Source: Larix kaempferi
Taxonomy: Eukaryota; Streptophyta; Pinopsida; Pinales; Pinaceae
Direction of reading: 5' to 3'
DNA length: 64,000 bases
Assembly (NCBI GenBank): GCA_027924585.1
Contig: BSBM01000440.1
Coordinates: 14,105,501-14,169,500 of the forward strand
Shown here one piece after another: positions 1 through 12,390 of this stretch (the stretch's first letter is position 1; every line of letters starts with the position of its first letter). The position numbers and the translations under genes are program-made. The notes beneath the pieces were generated by a model. The model was given only the letters and a program-made list of their open reading frames with translations. It had not been told where the DNA came from and did not search any database.

Positions 1-1010
1 AGCAGCGGCCCAAAAGGAAGTAGAGGAATTAAAGGAGAAGGCAGTAGCGGTGCAAGAGGTGAAAGACGAGTTGGAAAACAAGCTCAAGCAGCTGATTTTC
101 GAGAAGGCTAGCACAATTATGGAACTAAAGAAGGACCAGGATCGTTTGATGGTGGAAAAAAACAACTCTCTGGGATAGCAGTGTGCGGATAGAAGAGGCA
201 ATTGTTGAGGCCTGTCAGTATATTTTGGATCCTACCGCGCAATTGGATCTGGTTGAGCGAGCCCAGCAACTTGGAGTTGTCATCGCCCAGTTGCAGCGTG
301 ATAATGCAGACTTACAAGCTCTACTACAACTAGGCACACTACAGGAGCAAGTAGCTAAAAGGAAACGTGCCATGGAGGAGTTGACGATCCAGCTAGGAGA
401 GTTGGAGCAAGCAGTGACAAAAATCACTGCAGAAACTATGCAGTTTTGGGGTAGCTTAGTCTAGGATGAGCAATTAGAACAATTGACCAAGTTGCGGCAG
501 GAGGCGGAAGGGAAGCTGGCCATGTTGAATACATCAATGAGAATGCTTCCACCGGTTGTTTAGGTCACCAAATCTACAGAGTTGAAGGAGTTACAGCAGC
601 ATGTTTCAAAGGCCTAGGAGTGTCAGCAAAAGCGCAGTATGCAGTTAGATGAGTTCCAAGAGATTGGTGCGCAGTTCTCTTTTAAAGTAGTTTCTGCATT
701 GCAGGCGGTACAGGAAGGTCAACGAAAAGTTGTTGATAAGCTAGTTGAGCACCCGTCAGCACAGGACTTGGAAGAGAGTCAGGACATCGTTGTGGCATCT
801 AAGGAGCAAGTCAGGGAGATCAATCAGCAGTATGAGGACTTCAGGTTGAATATCAACGAGTACACCATGTCCAGATGACGTGGCTTGAGGGAGAGCCACA
901 AGATTGTGTTGGGGGCCTGTTGGAAGGCGGTTTGGATGAGTCAGCATCATGGATGCTGCGCAAGGTGAAAGATGTTGCACAAGAGGGAAAATAACACGCA
1001 AGTCAATAGT
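1..1010 (+). pseudogene. Decayed coiled-coil ORF
   Basis: The plus strand reads as Lys/Glu/Gln/Leu-rich helical protein over about 1 kb: an open stretch at 1-178, a frameshift into 183-464, and continuation through 639-878 after TAG stops near 462, 562 and 617. The heptad-like spacing of Leu and the near absence of Pro and Cys indicate a long coiled coil. No enzymatic motif is visible. The lysine- and glutamate-rich style resembles the coiled-coil part of the gag-like remnant at 3365-7180, and a Gypsy integrase end follows at 1763, so this is probably the accessory or gag-type ORF of an old retroelement. That assignment is inference. The left end is cut by the window edge. Confidence 0.45.
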
Positions 1011-1013
1011 ATT

Positions 1014-1091
1014 TTGTGGGTTTTGGTTCATTTGGACCATATTATGACGATTTTGGATCATTTGGACCACATTATGTGGGTTTTGGGTCAT
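1014..1091. repeat. Short tandem repeat, 30-bp unit x 2.6
   Basis: A unit beginning TTTTGG(T/A)TCATTTGGACCA is repeated at 30-bp spacing, and a third partial copy ends near 1091. It lies just after the coiled-coil remnant. No function is apparent. Confidence 0.7.
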
Positions 1092-1762
1092 CCTTTTTGT
1101 AAAGTTTTTTAGAAAGTAGTTATACGGTCAGCTAAGTGGACAATGAATGTAAAGGTGCAAGCCTATACATAGACATAGCATTGTAGGTGTTGTGATATAA
1201 AATCAATTGAAGAGACAGTTGAGCACGGATGATAAGAGAGAATTTGGCTTGTTTTTGTCTGTTAATCTAGGTATGCGACAGAAGAACTATATTGTTGTAT
1301 CTAAGTTATGTTGTGAAGACTAATATGATATGATGGGGTTTTGAGCAGAATCACTGTGTCCCTTTCTGTTTTCATGTTATGAATGTGATGTGCGATATGA
1401 ATACATGAATGATGCAATGTTTCCTGATTCCAAATAATGCTTTGCTGCTAGATTTGTTGCACATTAATGGGTTTTAATTGATAATGAGATTTGTTGAATG
1501 ATGATGCGGTTCTGTTTAATTACATAAGTTGAAATCTTAGATCTATTTGTGCATGTTGCGATAAGTTGAATAAGCGGATGCACAAGGGTCCTTCTTCATT
1601 CACTAGAAACATGGTTCTGTCAGCTCTCCCTTGAACATCTCGGGTGAGACTTCATCTGCTCCGCAGGTGTTGCTGGATGGGGTAAAACCTGTCTGAGCTG
1701 GTGCTCAGGGAGATCGCGGTGGGTTGGATGTCAACAGAGTGAGGAACGCATGTTGACTGGGT
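1092..1762. other. No gene seen
   Basis: AT-rich sequence without a sustained frame. It lies between two retroelement remnants and is probably decayed element DNA. Confidence 0.4.
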
Positions 1763-2104
1763 TTGTGTCAACACTCTAAATGGCATGACAATTGTATTAA
1801 GAAGAAGATGTTATGTGAAGGAGATTGGGCCTTATTATACGATTCTCAGTTCAAGAAAGACTTTAAGGGTAAATTACGCACCAAGTGGTTGGGAGCATAC
1901 AAAGTGGATGCAGTATTTGAAAATGGGACAATTCGATTGACCACAATCGATGAAAATCAAACTCCACTATTTTCTAATGGCCATCGGTTGTGGCTCTATC
2001 ATAAGCCACTCTCAAAGGATGCATTCACCTCTTGTGTTTCCGCTGATCCAAACTATCAATTGGTACAAGAACATGAGTTTTCTCATATTTCTGTAACTCA
2101 TTAA
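1763..2104 (+). pseudogene. Ty3/Gypsy integrase C-terminal end (fragment)
   Basis: The 113-residue frame has the order typical of the end of plant Gypsy polyproteins: a KWHD start, then GDWALLYDSQF, a KGKLRTKWLGAYKV segment, and NGHRLWLYHKP near the end. In intact elements this region follows the DDE integrase core and contacts DNA. The catalytic core, RT and protease are not found upstream, so only the tail remains. It stops at a TAA at 2102-2104. Lineage cannot be decided from this piece. Confidence 0.8.
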
Positions 2105-3364
2105 TCTTTTACGCATTTCCACGAAGAATTTGTATATAAATAAATTCATTTGATTTTCTTATAAATTTAATATATTGCTTGGTAGTTTTTCTTTTTAGCT
2201 AAGCTTTGATTGGTTTGTTTAGAAGAATTGTGCACAGGAATATATGCGAAGGATCCAGACAAAATTGAGCAGTCGTAATGGGCCAATCGATTGCGAAATT
2301 TATTGGAGGTCCTCTGCAGATGCTAAATAATCCTTTACAAGGACGAGTGAGGAGAATTATGGATTTATGCCAAGATCATTGAACTTTATATGGGATTTGC
2401 TAGATTTTATCATTGGCCGAAAATCCATTAACCTTTCCGCTTTCTGCCGAAACTCTGCCAATATCTCCTCTTTCTGCTAAAAATCCGTCGATTTCTCCGC
2501 TTTTCTTCCGAAATTCCACCAATTTCTCCATTTTTCTGCCAAGACTCTGCTAATCTTTCTATTGAAACTTCGCTACACCTTCATCCAAATTTCCGCTAAC
2601 TCTCCCACTTTTTTCTGAAACTCCACCAATTTTCAGTTGAAACATTGTCAATCTTTCCGCTATCCATTGAACCGCCACTATATCTTTATTTTTTTATCCT
2701 ACATCAGTTATGAAATTGTCAGATTTGGTTAAAATATGCTCTGCAAATTTATCCGAGGGAGATTCTAACGGAATTGGCAGTAGTATCACCTTGCCAGCTT
2801 GGTAATCAGTATTTCGACTATTACAGTTTTCCAAAATGAAGCCAAAGATCTGCTAAAACTTTCACTCACTGATACAATTAATTATGACATGGACACATTC
2901 AACTTTTATGGGATGGAGGCCAACCGACTTTATGAAGCTACATGTGAAGGGATGTCTTCATCAATTGATTTGAAAACAAAGGTAGGACACCTCGGAGGAT
3001 GACGATGCATCATGAAAAGAACAGAGGTATGAATTCTAATCACAAGTATGACTAGGCATAAATTGGCAGAGTAATTATGATTATATTACGTTCGCACATC
3101 CTTCTCAGCAAGTTTTATCCAAATCTTTCCAATTGAGGGGACACATCACTACCCTCCCCCGTACTTATTGACCGCCGCCATATTTTCCAATCCACGTAAC
3201 AACTTTTAGCATGAGCCTATTCCATAATTGCACCAACTTTCCAAAAATAGCCAACGAAAACTCCATTGTCCGGCGTCCAAATTGGGAAATTTTTGCTTGT
3301 GTCATCTGAATTAATAGAAGAAAGCATTATGCGGGGGTTTGCAGTATGACATGAGCCTGAAACA
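2105..3364. other. Non-coding, probable retroelement LTR or leader remnant
   Basis: No convincing gene. It follows an integrase end, where a 3' LTR would be expected, but I could not find a matching second LTR. The small ORF at 2799-3002 has no recognisable feature. Confidence 0.4.
2407..2665. repeat. Pyrimidine-rich degenerate tandem repeat
   Basis: Repeated, diverged units of the form TTTCTGCCGAAACTCTGCC with about 25-35 bp spacing, rich in TTTCCGC and CTGCC words. A comparable pattern of CTTTCCGCAATGA words occurs in the Copia-3 LTRs, but the two are not obviously homologous. Confidence 0.5.
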
Positions 3365-5149
3365 ATGGATGCATTGCATCAGAATGGAGAATTTTTCAAC
3401 ATCTTTGAAGAGGCCATATGGACGACATATTTTGAAAGATTTAGTGGGTTCCATGAGGAAAAGGCATTACAATTCACCATGAATCTGAGAGGAAATCATT
3501 CAATAGTTGGGGGATTGAGGATTGAAGCCTCAGAACATGTGATAGCATAGGTGACAGGGCTACCCAAGATTGGGAAGAAGTGGTTTGGCAAGAAGAGGCC
3601 AAACCTAAATGCAATAGAAGACTTCATTGCAGCAGGGGAAAGCGTTCAACCATGGGGGCGAGGAATAGCACTGGAAACTTTACCTCAACCATGAGATCAG
3701 GTTGCAATATTACTGAAGAAGCATATAGCCTGTGAAGGTAGGTACCGAGTCGTATATACATATGATTTTGTTTTGATTTCTCACCTACACCATGGCACGT
3801 TGATTAATATGCCTTATTATCTTAACAGGACCCTGCAAAACATGGCACACTATGCAAGATGATCTCAACATCCTCAAGCCTCCATCACTAACCATGGCCT
3901 TATCAAATTGTTAAAACTGATATCCCTTAAGCGAAGACATAAAACTTGGGAGAAATGTATTGTTGGGGTTGTGATAGACTATGCGGCTATGGATGAAGGA
4001 GGTAATGATGAGGAGGATGATGATCAGAGCCTGTCAGATGAAGTTGGGGGGAGTGATAGGGAAGTCGAAGAAGCTGAAAATGATCAAGGAAGGGGTTTAG
4101 AGGAATCTGTAATAGTATAATATTCTCAAAACATAAACCCCCAAGATCTTATAGGAAGCCCATTCCACAAAATAGAAACCAATGTGGGAGAAGTGAAATA
4201 GAAGATTGAAGCCTAGGCTAGAGTAATTCAGGATATCGAGTCCTCTACTGAACAAGAAAGAGTTATAATTCAAGGGGTTGAATTTTATGCTGAACCAGGA
4301 GAAGGAGCCAATCAATTGAGGGAATAATCATCTTGAAAGGATGATTCTCCTTTCTTTTCCTTAGAGGAAGTTGAAACACTCGCAGAAGGTTTCACTCCCT
4401 TTGCACCACGGAGGAATAAGAAGAGGTCATGTACCCAAAAATAGTCTCCCGTTCCATCAAAGAAAGCCAGAACCCGAGCTATTGTTGCAGTAGAGCAAGC
4501 AAAAGAAACAGAGGAAAATATTGAAATGCCAATCTTAAAACCTCGAGCACCACCTGAAAAACAAGAACCAGGGGGTAGCCCAACTTCAATCCCAATATTG
4601 GCCGACCCAAAAGAACCTGTTGCAGGAGAGGGTCAAATTCAAATAGAGACCCTGCTCTTAGAAAATGACCTGTTGAAATAAGAGGTACAGGTGCTCAGGG
4701 AGGAGTTGCAAGGATTGAAGGAAGTATTAAGGAAGCAGGCAATTCATAGATTAAGAACATTAGTTGAAGTAGCTGACCAAGTGGAAAATATTCCTTCTGA
4801 AGAAGAGGATATGGAGCATGTTGAATTTGTATGCCCATAATGTGGGGAAATCTTCAAAAATTTAGGATATAAGGTCACAATCACAGGACTTTCAGCCTAG
4901 ATACTTGGACAATTAAGATAAGAGAAGAATGTGGCAGTACAAGCAGAACCAATGATGGTGGATGAGCAGAAATGGAACATGGAAACAGTTTCCCCAACTT
5001 TGGGTAATCAAGGATCGCTGGGAAAAGAACCTGAGAATGTTATTACACAGAAATTGCTGACGCTTGATCAAGGATTGCAAGAATTAGAAGGGACATTGCC
5101 TTAGCAATTGGAGGATGTTGAAACACTCCGAGAAAAAGATGTTAAAACA

Positions 5150-5500
5150 CAAGAAGCAACAACACAAGAAGAGGTTGTTTAGGCCTTAGAACCAACAATC
5201 CAAAAAGAAGCTACTGAAACACAAGAACCAACGGCACAAGAAGAGGTTGCTGAGGCCTCAGAACCAGCCATTCAAAAATTGGATGCTGAAACACTAGAAC
5301 CAGCAATCCAAAAAGAAGGTGTTGAAACAGTGGCATGACAAGAAATTGTTTGGATCCTTGAATTGGTGAGCCAAAAAGGAGCTATTGAAAAAGTGGCACA
5401 AGAAGTAATCGTTGAGGTCGTTGGACCAGTGAGTCAAGAAGAAGATGCTGAAAAAGTGACACAACAAGAAATTGCTAAGATCCCTAAACTGGATGGACAA
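5150..5500 (+). repeat. In-frame Glu/Gln repeats of about 75 bp
   Basis: Within the gag-like remnant, units reading roughly ETQEPTAQEEVAEASEPAIQK recur four to five times with a spacing near 75 bp and increasing divergence towards the 3' side. This is internal amplification of a coiled-coil segment. Confidence 0.6.
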
Positions 5501-6391
5501 GAAGAAGTTGTTGAAACTCATAATCTACCTTTAGCTGGGAAAATTGAGGATAAAGAAAGAGCTCAAGAACCTTTATGTATTATTGAGTTGGATACAGAAG
5601 ATGAGGAGGACACAATAGATGGAAGAAATCGGGAGATGGAAAAGGAGCTTTCGTTGATGAAGCTTGAAATAAGAAAATGGAGATATCGTGTTGCCCTCTG
5701 CGAGGAAGGAATGGTCCCTCTGCAAAGATCTTAGAGAGAGGTGGGATGAAGAACTAACTTTCCAAAAAAATTGGTGGGAAAGAATGCAGAAATAGCTGAA
5801 AGAACTAAAGAAATTTAAGTCTATGCAACAGAAGAAGAAGAAAAAGTAAACTTTAATTCAGGAATTATTCAGCTACAGAGCTCCATCACCTTCCTACTCG
5901 ATATTTATTTATGAACAGTCGACTCTATTCAAACTTAGAGCTCTGAAGGAAGGGAAGCCCTATCAAATTATGACAACTCCTCAATTTTTGGATGCCTTTA
6001 CTTAGAGCGATTTCCCTGGGAAGAATTTATTATGTGAGATATATTTACATGAAATGGCATGCTTCATGGACTTTCAGTCTAACCCTATTCCTCACATAGG
6101 AGACATTCATTTAAGGGATTTCACCTCTTTTGTCACCAATCAGATGAATTGGTGGAATGCTTCCCAGACTATTCAAAACAATGAGCACAATTCCACTCTC
6201 TGGATTCGAGGTGAACCTCAATCCTCTGTGTCCCTTATTGCAAGACATAAAAGACACCTTTCATCTCCTCAAAAGGTTAATCAATTGATAGCTTTTCAAC
6301 AAGAGGTTATCTCCACCTGTGTCAAAATGATCTCCCAGCAAGAGCCCTATGCATTGGAAGGAAGCAAGCACAGGTGGGAAGCTTCTTCCAC

Positions 6392-6690
6392 CAAGGATAA
6401 TTTTAGGGGCGAAATTTAGGCCATGGGCTATTTTTCCATGTTTTTTTCCAAAAAAAGATTCGCTAATTTGCTTTTTTTGAAGCCCCATTTTGCCCAATTT
6501 TGATGGGGTAAACTTTTTTCACTCTAAAAGTTGCCAAATTATTATATAAACTATATAAAATCCTTAGAAATCAAAATAATTTTAGAAAAATATCGCCAAA
6601 TATTTTATAGTTGACATTTTAAGAATTCGTAAGATTCGCCAAGGTTTATACACTTTTAAATAAGTATAGTTCCTTAAAATTTTCCATGTG
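6392..6690. mobile_element. hAT-like miniature element, copy 1 (299 bp)
   Basis: Starts CAAGGATAATTTTAGGGG; the reverse complement of its right end reads CACATGGAAAATTTTAAGG, so the ends are imperfect inverted repeats. It is flanked by TCTTCCAC (6384-6391) and ACTTCCAC (6691-6698), an 8-bp duplication with one mismatch. Taking out the element and one duplication rejoins the host reading frame without a shift. The interior is similar to the copy at 35132-35418, with shared GGCTATTTTT and TCGCCAAA words. Eight-base duplications and CA-starting ends point to the hAT superfamily. There is no coding capacity. Confidence 0.75.
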
Positions 6691-7180
6691 ACTTCCACAT
6701 CCTTAAGAGCAAAAGATCCATACTGTTTTGAAAATTTTAAGTATGTTTTATCTCGAGTGCTAGAATATGTCAAATGTATGGAGACATGTGGGCCAAGTTG
6801 GTTAGGGTTGAAATTTAAATTTCCACTTATATGGCTTCCTAAGAAGCAATATAGGAGCATATACAAATTGACCAAGAAAGCATAAAAGGAATGTTGGGCT
6901 GATTTAATTGCATGCAATGGGTTCTTGAATGTGGGAGAGAAACTTGAATCTTCCTTTAACTTCACCAACTTCCATAGGAGAAGTTTTGAGTCAGAATCAG
7001 ATTCAGATTAGCTGGAGGTTGTTGCATGAGGAAATGCAATTGGACAGTTGGGGGGAGATGTTGGGTGCCAGAAATGGCCCTTTTTTCCTACTATTGAGCC
7101 CTTTTTCCCTGATTTTACCTTTTATTTATAACCAAGTCATTATCTTTCCCAAGGAAAAACATGGATTCGAACAGGTATAA

Positions 7181-8606
7181 TTCATTATTGCTTTGTTATA
7201 TTAATGCTTAAGATTGCTTATGATTATGAATTTTATTCCTAATTGCATTGACTTATGATGGGTTGTTGAGAAGTGATTTGAATACCACAAGGAATCCAGG
7301 TATATGATCTTGTTGATACATTTGGATGTAAAATCACTTGGCGACCGTTGCACATCTTTAGAAATTGGTTCAGGTTGTTGTTGAAACAACCCAGGTTATC
7401 CTCCCCCGCGATCAGCTAAAATGCGTTTGGGGTTGGATCAGTTCAAGTTGTGAAAGCATAATTGATCTAATAATTATTGTAACTGTTTCTATTTCTGAAT
7501 TGTATAATTGGAAGCTTGAAGATCTTTGATCTTCATGGCTTCCTGAATTAAAGGAACCTGAACTGTCTTGTCTAAGTGTATATGGGAAGACGAGATCATT
7601 CAAAAGGTTAGTCTTATTTTGGAGAGAAATTGTAACAGGGGTGAAGAAATTTGTAATTGGATTTCATTATATCAATGAAAGAAGCAGCATTTTCCTGATT
7701 TTTGTGTGTTGAGTTCTGGTAGCCTCTAGCGGCATCTATGTTAGAAGGCAAGGGCCCACCTTCTCACAAAGTTGTCGAATTAGTTAGTTGTTTATTTCCT
7801 TTGATATTTTAATTCAGTTTGTGTGAAATTGCAATTAGATTTAATTTCGATTTGCCGCAATAGTTTGGTTATTAGGCATAGGATTCATTGATCTGAGTTT
7901 CCTTTGGTTTGTTGAATGGTGTGAGCATTAAGTATAGGATTTCCTTTTCATAGTTGATTGTTGAAATAGTCGACTAGGTAGTGCATAGTTTCTCTCCACA
8001 AGTGTGTTATTTATTATTGCTGAAATAGTTGCACTCTGATGCTGCATATTACTATTGATTGAATCCATTGCATGAATTACTGAAATAATTAGATCACATA
8101 TAGGATTATAGAGTAGAAAAAGAACCGATTTCTCTTATGGTTGAACATTGTAGTGGTGGGTTGAATCTCTTTTATGCTGATGTTTTAGGATTTAACTTCT
8201 TACAAAAGAAATTTAGCTAATTTATTATTGAAGCAGTTAATCCCATAATTGATATTGTTGAAGGAGTGTGAACCCTCTTAATCTTTAATTTGGTGATTGA
8301 AGTAGAATTGAGCAATGAGCAAAGCATAGACTTAGCAACTAGGTAAATTGTGTGACTTCCATTTATTTAATCAGTTATTGAAATGTTTATGCATATACTT
8401 TGCTTGATTACCTTTGAAATAACCAGACTTCCCTTGGTTGACAATTTATATTGAGCACTTTTTTTATTAACTTAAATTAATAGGAAATTATAGTGACCAA
8501 CAATAATTGTTTCCTTTCTTTTTACAAAGAACAAAACAGACTCCACATTGCCTCATTTCACATCTATGATGTTTTGTTCTATTTTTTTGTTCATTTTTAT
8601 GGTGTT
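7181..8606. other. No gene seen
   Basis: AT-rich sequence between the gag-like remnant and Copia-1. Frames are short. Repeated TTGAAATAGTT-like words occur at 7960-8290, but no unit is clean enough to call. It may be LTR or leader sequence of the element to its left. Confidence 0.4.
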
Positions 8607-8611
8607 ATGAC

Positions 8612-10056
8612 TGTTAAATATACATCATCGAGTGACATTATCTGGAAACCAATATTGTGTAGCCAATATTGATCCTCCTATATAGAGGTGAGCACTTTGA
8701 TTGACTTTCGTGTAAAGGTTATTCCTCCCGTATAGAGGTAATTGATCAAAGTAATGATGTTGTAAAGTCTTGTTGGACAAGGTTCCAGACTTGTGTATTT
8801 CAAGTCACGATTCTTATTTGAACCTTCTGTATATGGTATACATGGGATGGACCTCCCGTATAGAGGTGGACCTTTCGTATAAAGGTCATGCTTTACTTGT
8901 TAAAAGAATTTAATGTTTTGTGATGTATTATTAGCCATGATCACCAGTTGCTATTAAGTCTTCTTTAGAGATTGATCACCTATAAAGTGAATTACTTTAG
9001 CATATAATCATTTGGTCCGGAATAATATAATATGATCATAGCATCATATAATTCTTCTTAGTATAATGTAATGTGATGGATAATTAAAGTTAGCACATAT
9101 TGACCATGTAGTAAGAGATCAAGAAATAAAATATAAATCATAGAGATCAAGAGAATTCAAAATTTCCCATGTAGACACTTCAGCTAATTAAAGAGAACTC
9201 AAATTTTTAAAGATTCAGTTAAGTATCAGTTAAAGCATAAATCAATGATTCAATTAAAGGTCCAGTTAAATATATGCCTCAGTTAACTAAAGAAATCACG
9301 GCTATAACTTCAGGTAAATCAATCAACATGATTTCAGTTAAGTAAGTGTTAAATAAGAAGAGTAGTTAACTAAAGTGTTTTCACTTTAGTTAACAAAAAG
9401 CTGACACTTCAGTAAATCAAGGAGAATCAGTTAAAGAGAGTTAACTAAGTGACACCAAAGAATATCTAGTTAACTAAGTGATGACACTTAAGTTAGCCAC
9501 CTAATTAAGTGGGAAAGCTTTTAGTTAAGAAGTGAGTTCATCCTAATTGAAAACTTAGTGAGATAAAGCACTGCATGAGAAGTGGGGGCACTTCTGCATG
9601 CAATATCGATACATCCATTTTGAGGGCGAGTTCATCCTGAAGTTAGAAGATAAAAATAGAAGAGAAGAATGTATAAATATGTTATACGGGATTGATGAAT
9701 TCAGTGTGAAGCGAATTCTCTTCTCCTTTGAAGGCAAGGCACTTCTCTTTGTGTGTAGGATATTATTATTGAAGGAAATGCGCTTCTCCAATTGATCTCT
9801 CTTCTCTATTGCTTATGTATCTTAACCAAGAGTGTTTTGGTGATCTCTTATCTTTCAAAAGAAATCTACTATGTTGTAAAATAAATAATTACCTGCTATC
9901 CATTATATTATACGAAGAAGAATTGATGGGTTTTTTGTTCTCATAGTTTTGAGGATTTTCCCTAGGGTATATCTTGTGGTATGGTTGAATTGTCTCATTG
10001 CTTCAAGTTTCAGTATCTAAAAGAATTAAAGATAAAATATCAACCAAATATTAACA
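8612..10056 (+). repeat. Copia-1 5' LTR (1445 bp)
   Basis: Begins TGTTAAATATACATC and ends ATTAACA, immediately followed by a primer-binding site. The same sequence is found in pieces at 31511-31576, 32303-32440 and 39711-41024, which together form the 3' LTR. It contains several short hairpins (8674-8887) and, at 9180-9560, many AGTTAACTAAGTG-like words. The small ORFs inside are not credible genes. Confidence 0.9.
8674..8887. promoter_or_regulatory. Hairpin array in Copia-1 LTR
   Basis: Short inverted repeats with a common CGTAT-type loop: CCTCCTATATAGAGG (8674), ACTTTCGTGTAAAGGT (8704), CCTCCCGTATAGAGG (8724), ACCTCCCGTATAGAGGT (8851) and GACCTTTCGTATAAAGGTC (8869). Stem sequences differ but pairing is kept. 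Copies recur in the 3' LTR at 32352 and 39755-39791. Their role is unknown. Confidence 0.6.
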
Positions 10057-10073
10057 TCGTATCAGATCTAAGG
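10057..10073 (+). other. Primer-binding site of Copia-1
   Basis: TCGTATCAGATCTAAGG directly follows the LTR end. It resembles the plant initiator-Met tRNA site TGGTATCAGAGC with a few changes, as usual for Copia elements. Confidence 0.75.
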
Positions 10074-10150
10074 GCATGAAGGAGCTTAGTTTTGCATTCC
10101 AGCTAGAGCCTACGTAGATCCTGAGAAGTTGAGCACAAGATCTGAATACT

Positions 10151-12385
10151 ATGACTTTAATATCTATACAACCGGAAGACTGTCTTGAGGGAACCTCAAA
10201 CTTCAATACTTGGAAGGCTAGGACTCTCAACATCCTAGAGGAACCTGACTTGGATAGTTATGTATCCACTGTGGTGGAGAATCATACAACTAATGCAGGG
10301 CACATCAACTTCAAGAGGAATCAAGCTAAGGCCAAACAAATCATCTATAATTCAGTAAAAGATAACTTGATTCTCGTGATCACATCGTTGAAGACCACGA
10401 AAGAATGTTATGATACATTGACTAATATTTATGATAAAAATGCCCCGACTCAAAAAGAGGGCATTGAAGAATATGCTTTAGAACATAAATATGGAGACGA
10501 ATGAGACAATGGCCTCCTTCTTCACCAATATCTCTCAGGTAAGAGATCAACTTTCTAGTATTGGAGTAGGGGTGGATGAAGATGATCTTCTCCAAACTGC
10601 TATTGATGGTCTCCCATCCTCATGGGAGACATTATTGGCATGAATGCCTCCAAGAGGAGTGGCGAATCCAAAGCAAGTTAGTGTGCATCAAAGAATAAAT
10701 CCTTTCCCTCACGGAAAGAATGCAGAAAGGAAAGAAACCCTTCTTCCAAAATAATTTCTCTCATCCAAATATGAAGGAGTTCAGCAAAGTTTTTGACAAG
10801 TCAAAATCTAGATGTTTCAATTGAAACAAGAAAGGCCATTTCTCAAGAGAGTGCAAAGAAAAGTGGTAAGGAAAGTTTCATGGTTCTACCACCATAGAAG
10901 ATGAAATCACTCAAAATAATTCATCTGAAGAAAAGAAGACAAGAAGGGATTTTTACCTTGTCTCATCCCTTTTGGAATCCGTCATCACAAGTGCAAACAC
11001 ATGGTTGATTGACAGTGGTGCATCCAAACATATGACTAGTTACAAGAATGCCATCACTGATCTAAAGGATAAAAATTTCACATGCATGGTAGAGTTGGGG
11101 GACAACTCAACATATTAGATCCAAGGAGTTGGATCCACCTCATTCTAGCTGAGAACCGATGATATTCTACATTTGAAGGACATCCTATATGTTCCAGGAT
11201 TGAAGAAGAACCTCCTTTCAATTTTGGTTCTTGAAGACACAAGCTTCCAAGTTATCTTCATGGATAACATAACACTTTTATGGTTGAAGAACAAAATCCT
11301 AGAATCTGCTACTGTGATTGGAATTTTAGAGGGAGGACTCTACAAGCTACCCGAGAAGTGCATTCAAGCTATGATTCACCACACTATCATTCCATGCAAT
11401 CTATGGTACTGAAGGATTGGACACCTACACTACAAATATTTACCAAGACTTCAAAGGATGGTAAAGGGTATGCCTGTATTTGATTTTGAGCATGATAGTG
11501 TATGTCATGGTTGTGCACTTGGGAAGAATGTTAAGAAAAAAATTTCTGGTAGTACTACTAGATTTAAATGGATTTTAGATTTAATACATTCTGATGTATG
11601 TGGTCCCATGCCATCCCCCTCCCTGAGTGGCTTCTTATATTTTGTATTGTTCATAGATGATTTTCTAGGAAGTCATGGATTTATTTAATGAAGGATAAAA
11701 GTGAAACTCTTAACAAATTTAAAGAGTTTAAATCACTAGTTGAAAATAAAAAACAAAATAACATATGTGCATTAAGGTATGATAATGGAGGTGAATTTGA
11801 TTCACATGCATTTAATGAGCTATGTAGTGATGTAAGAATATGTAGATAGTTAACGGTACCATACAACCCTCAACAAAATGGGGTTGTCGAAAGGAAGAAT
11901 ATAACCATATGAGAGGCTGCAAAAGACATGATGCATGATCAAGATATGTCTACCTCATTATGGGTAGAAGCCACCCATATAGTTGTGTACATCCAGAATA
12001 GAAGCCCGCATGCCATTCTAGATGAGAAGAAGTGTTTACCAGTGTGAACCCGGACATCTCACACTTGAGGATATTCGAGACCCTAGTATACATTCATGTA
12101 CCGAAATAAAAGAGAACAAAGATGGAGCCTTCTAGAAAGAAAGGCACCTTTGTGGGTTATAGTGAGTCATCCAAAGCATACAAACTATATGTAGCTGGTG
12201 AGAGACACATTGAAGTCAACCGAGTTTCTACCTTCCATGAGGAAGTTGCTTTCAAAAGATCGAAAGAGATTCAATGTGATTCAAAGATGGAGAATCCCGA
12301 GTATGATTCTCCCCCTTCAGAGTTTGAGAGAGAGAAACTAGAAAATGCCTCACATTCACTAGTTATTAAATAACCAATAGAACTA
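10151..12385 (+). pseudogene. Copia-1 gag, protease and integrase (decayed)
   Basis: Gag begins at ATG 10151 with an FNTWKARTLNILEEPDLDSYV segment and breaks at a TGA near 10502, continuing in another frame with DDLLQTAIDGLPSSWE. A CCHC knuckle at 10811-10855 (CFN-stop-NKKGHFSREC) has its second Cys turned into TGA. The protease motif WLIDSGASKHMT lies near 11002. Next comes the pre-integrase domain (KDILYVPGLKKNLLSI, 11173), then integrase with HSDVCGP (about 11590), DNGGEF (11780) and PQQNGVVERKN (11866). The rest is frameshifted up to 12385, where Copia-2 inserted. Stops are many. In living elements these parts package RNA, cut the polyprotein and insert the cDNA. Confidence 0.85.
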
Positions 12386-12390
12386 GTTTA

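Larger units (their letters stand above)
3365..7180 (+). pseudogene. Long gag-like retroelement ORF, decayed and split by a short element
   Basis: One protein can be followed through many stops. The N-terminal part (3365-3910) resembles plant transposon-associated domains: VTGLPKIGKKWFGKKRP, then a CEGRYRVVYTYDF motif and a NHGLIKLL end. An acidic region follows (3990-4090), then Lys/Glu-rich coiled coil (4330-4850) with a CPxCG pair at about 4831. Next come four or five Glu/Gln-rich repeats of about 75 bp (5150-5500) and a C-terminal globular part (5900-7100). Most stops are TAG or TAA where Gln is plausible (for example 3548, 4900, 5102, 5179, 6003). A 299-bp hAT-like element interrupts it at 6392-6690, and the frame resumes after it. 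It is probably the gag or accessory ORF of an old Gypsy-type element. The family is recognised only by style. Confidence 0.55.

Noticed and set aside
10057-10073. tRNA gene
   Set aside because: The short match to initiator-Met tRNA is only the primer site; no cloverleaf is present. No tRNA or rRNA gene was recognised in the window.
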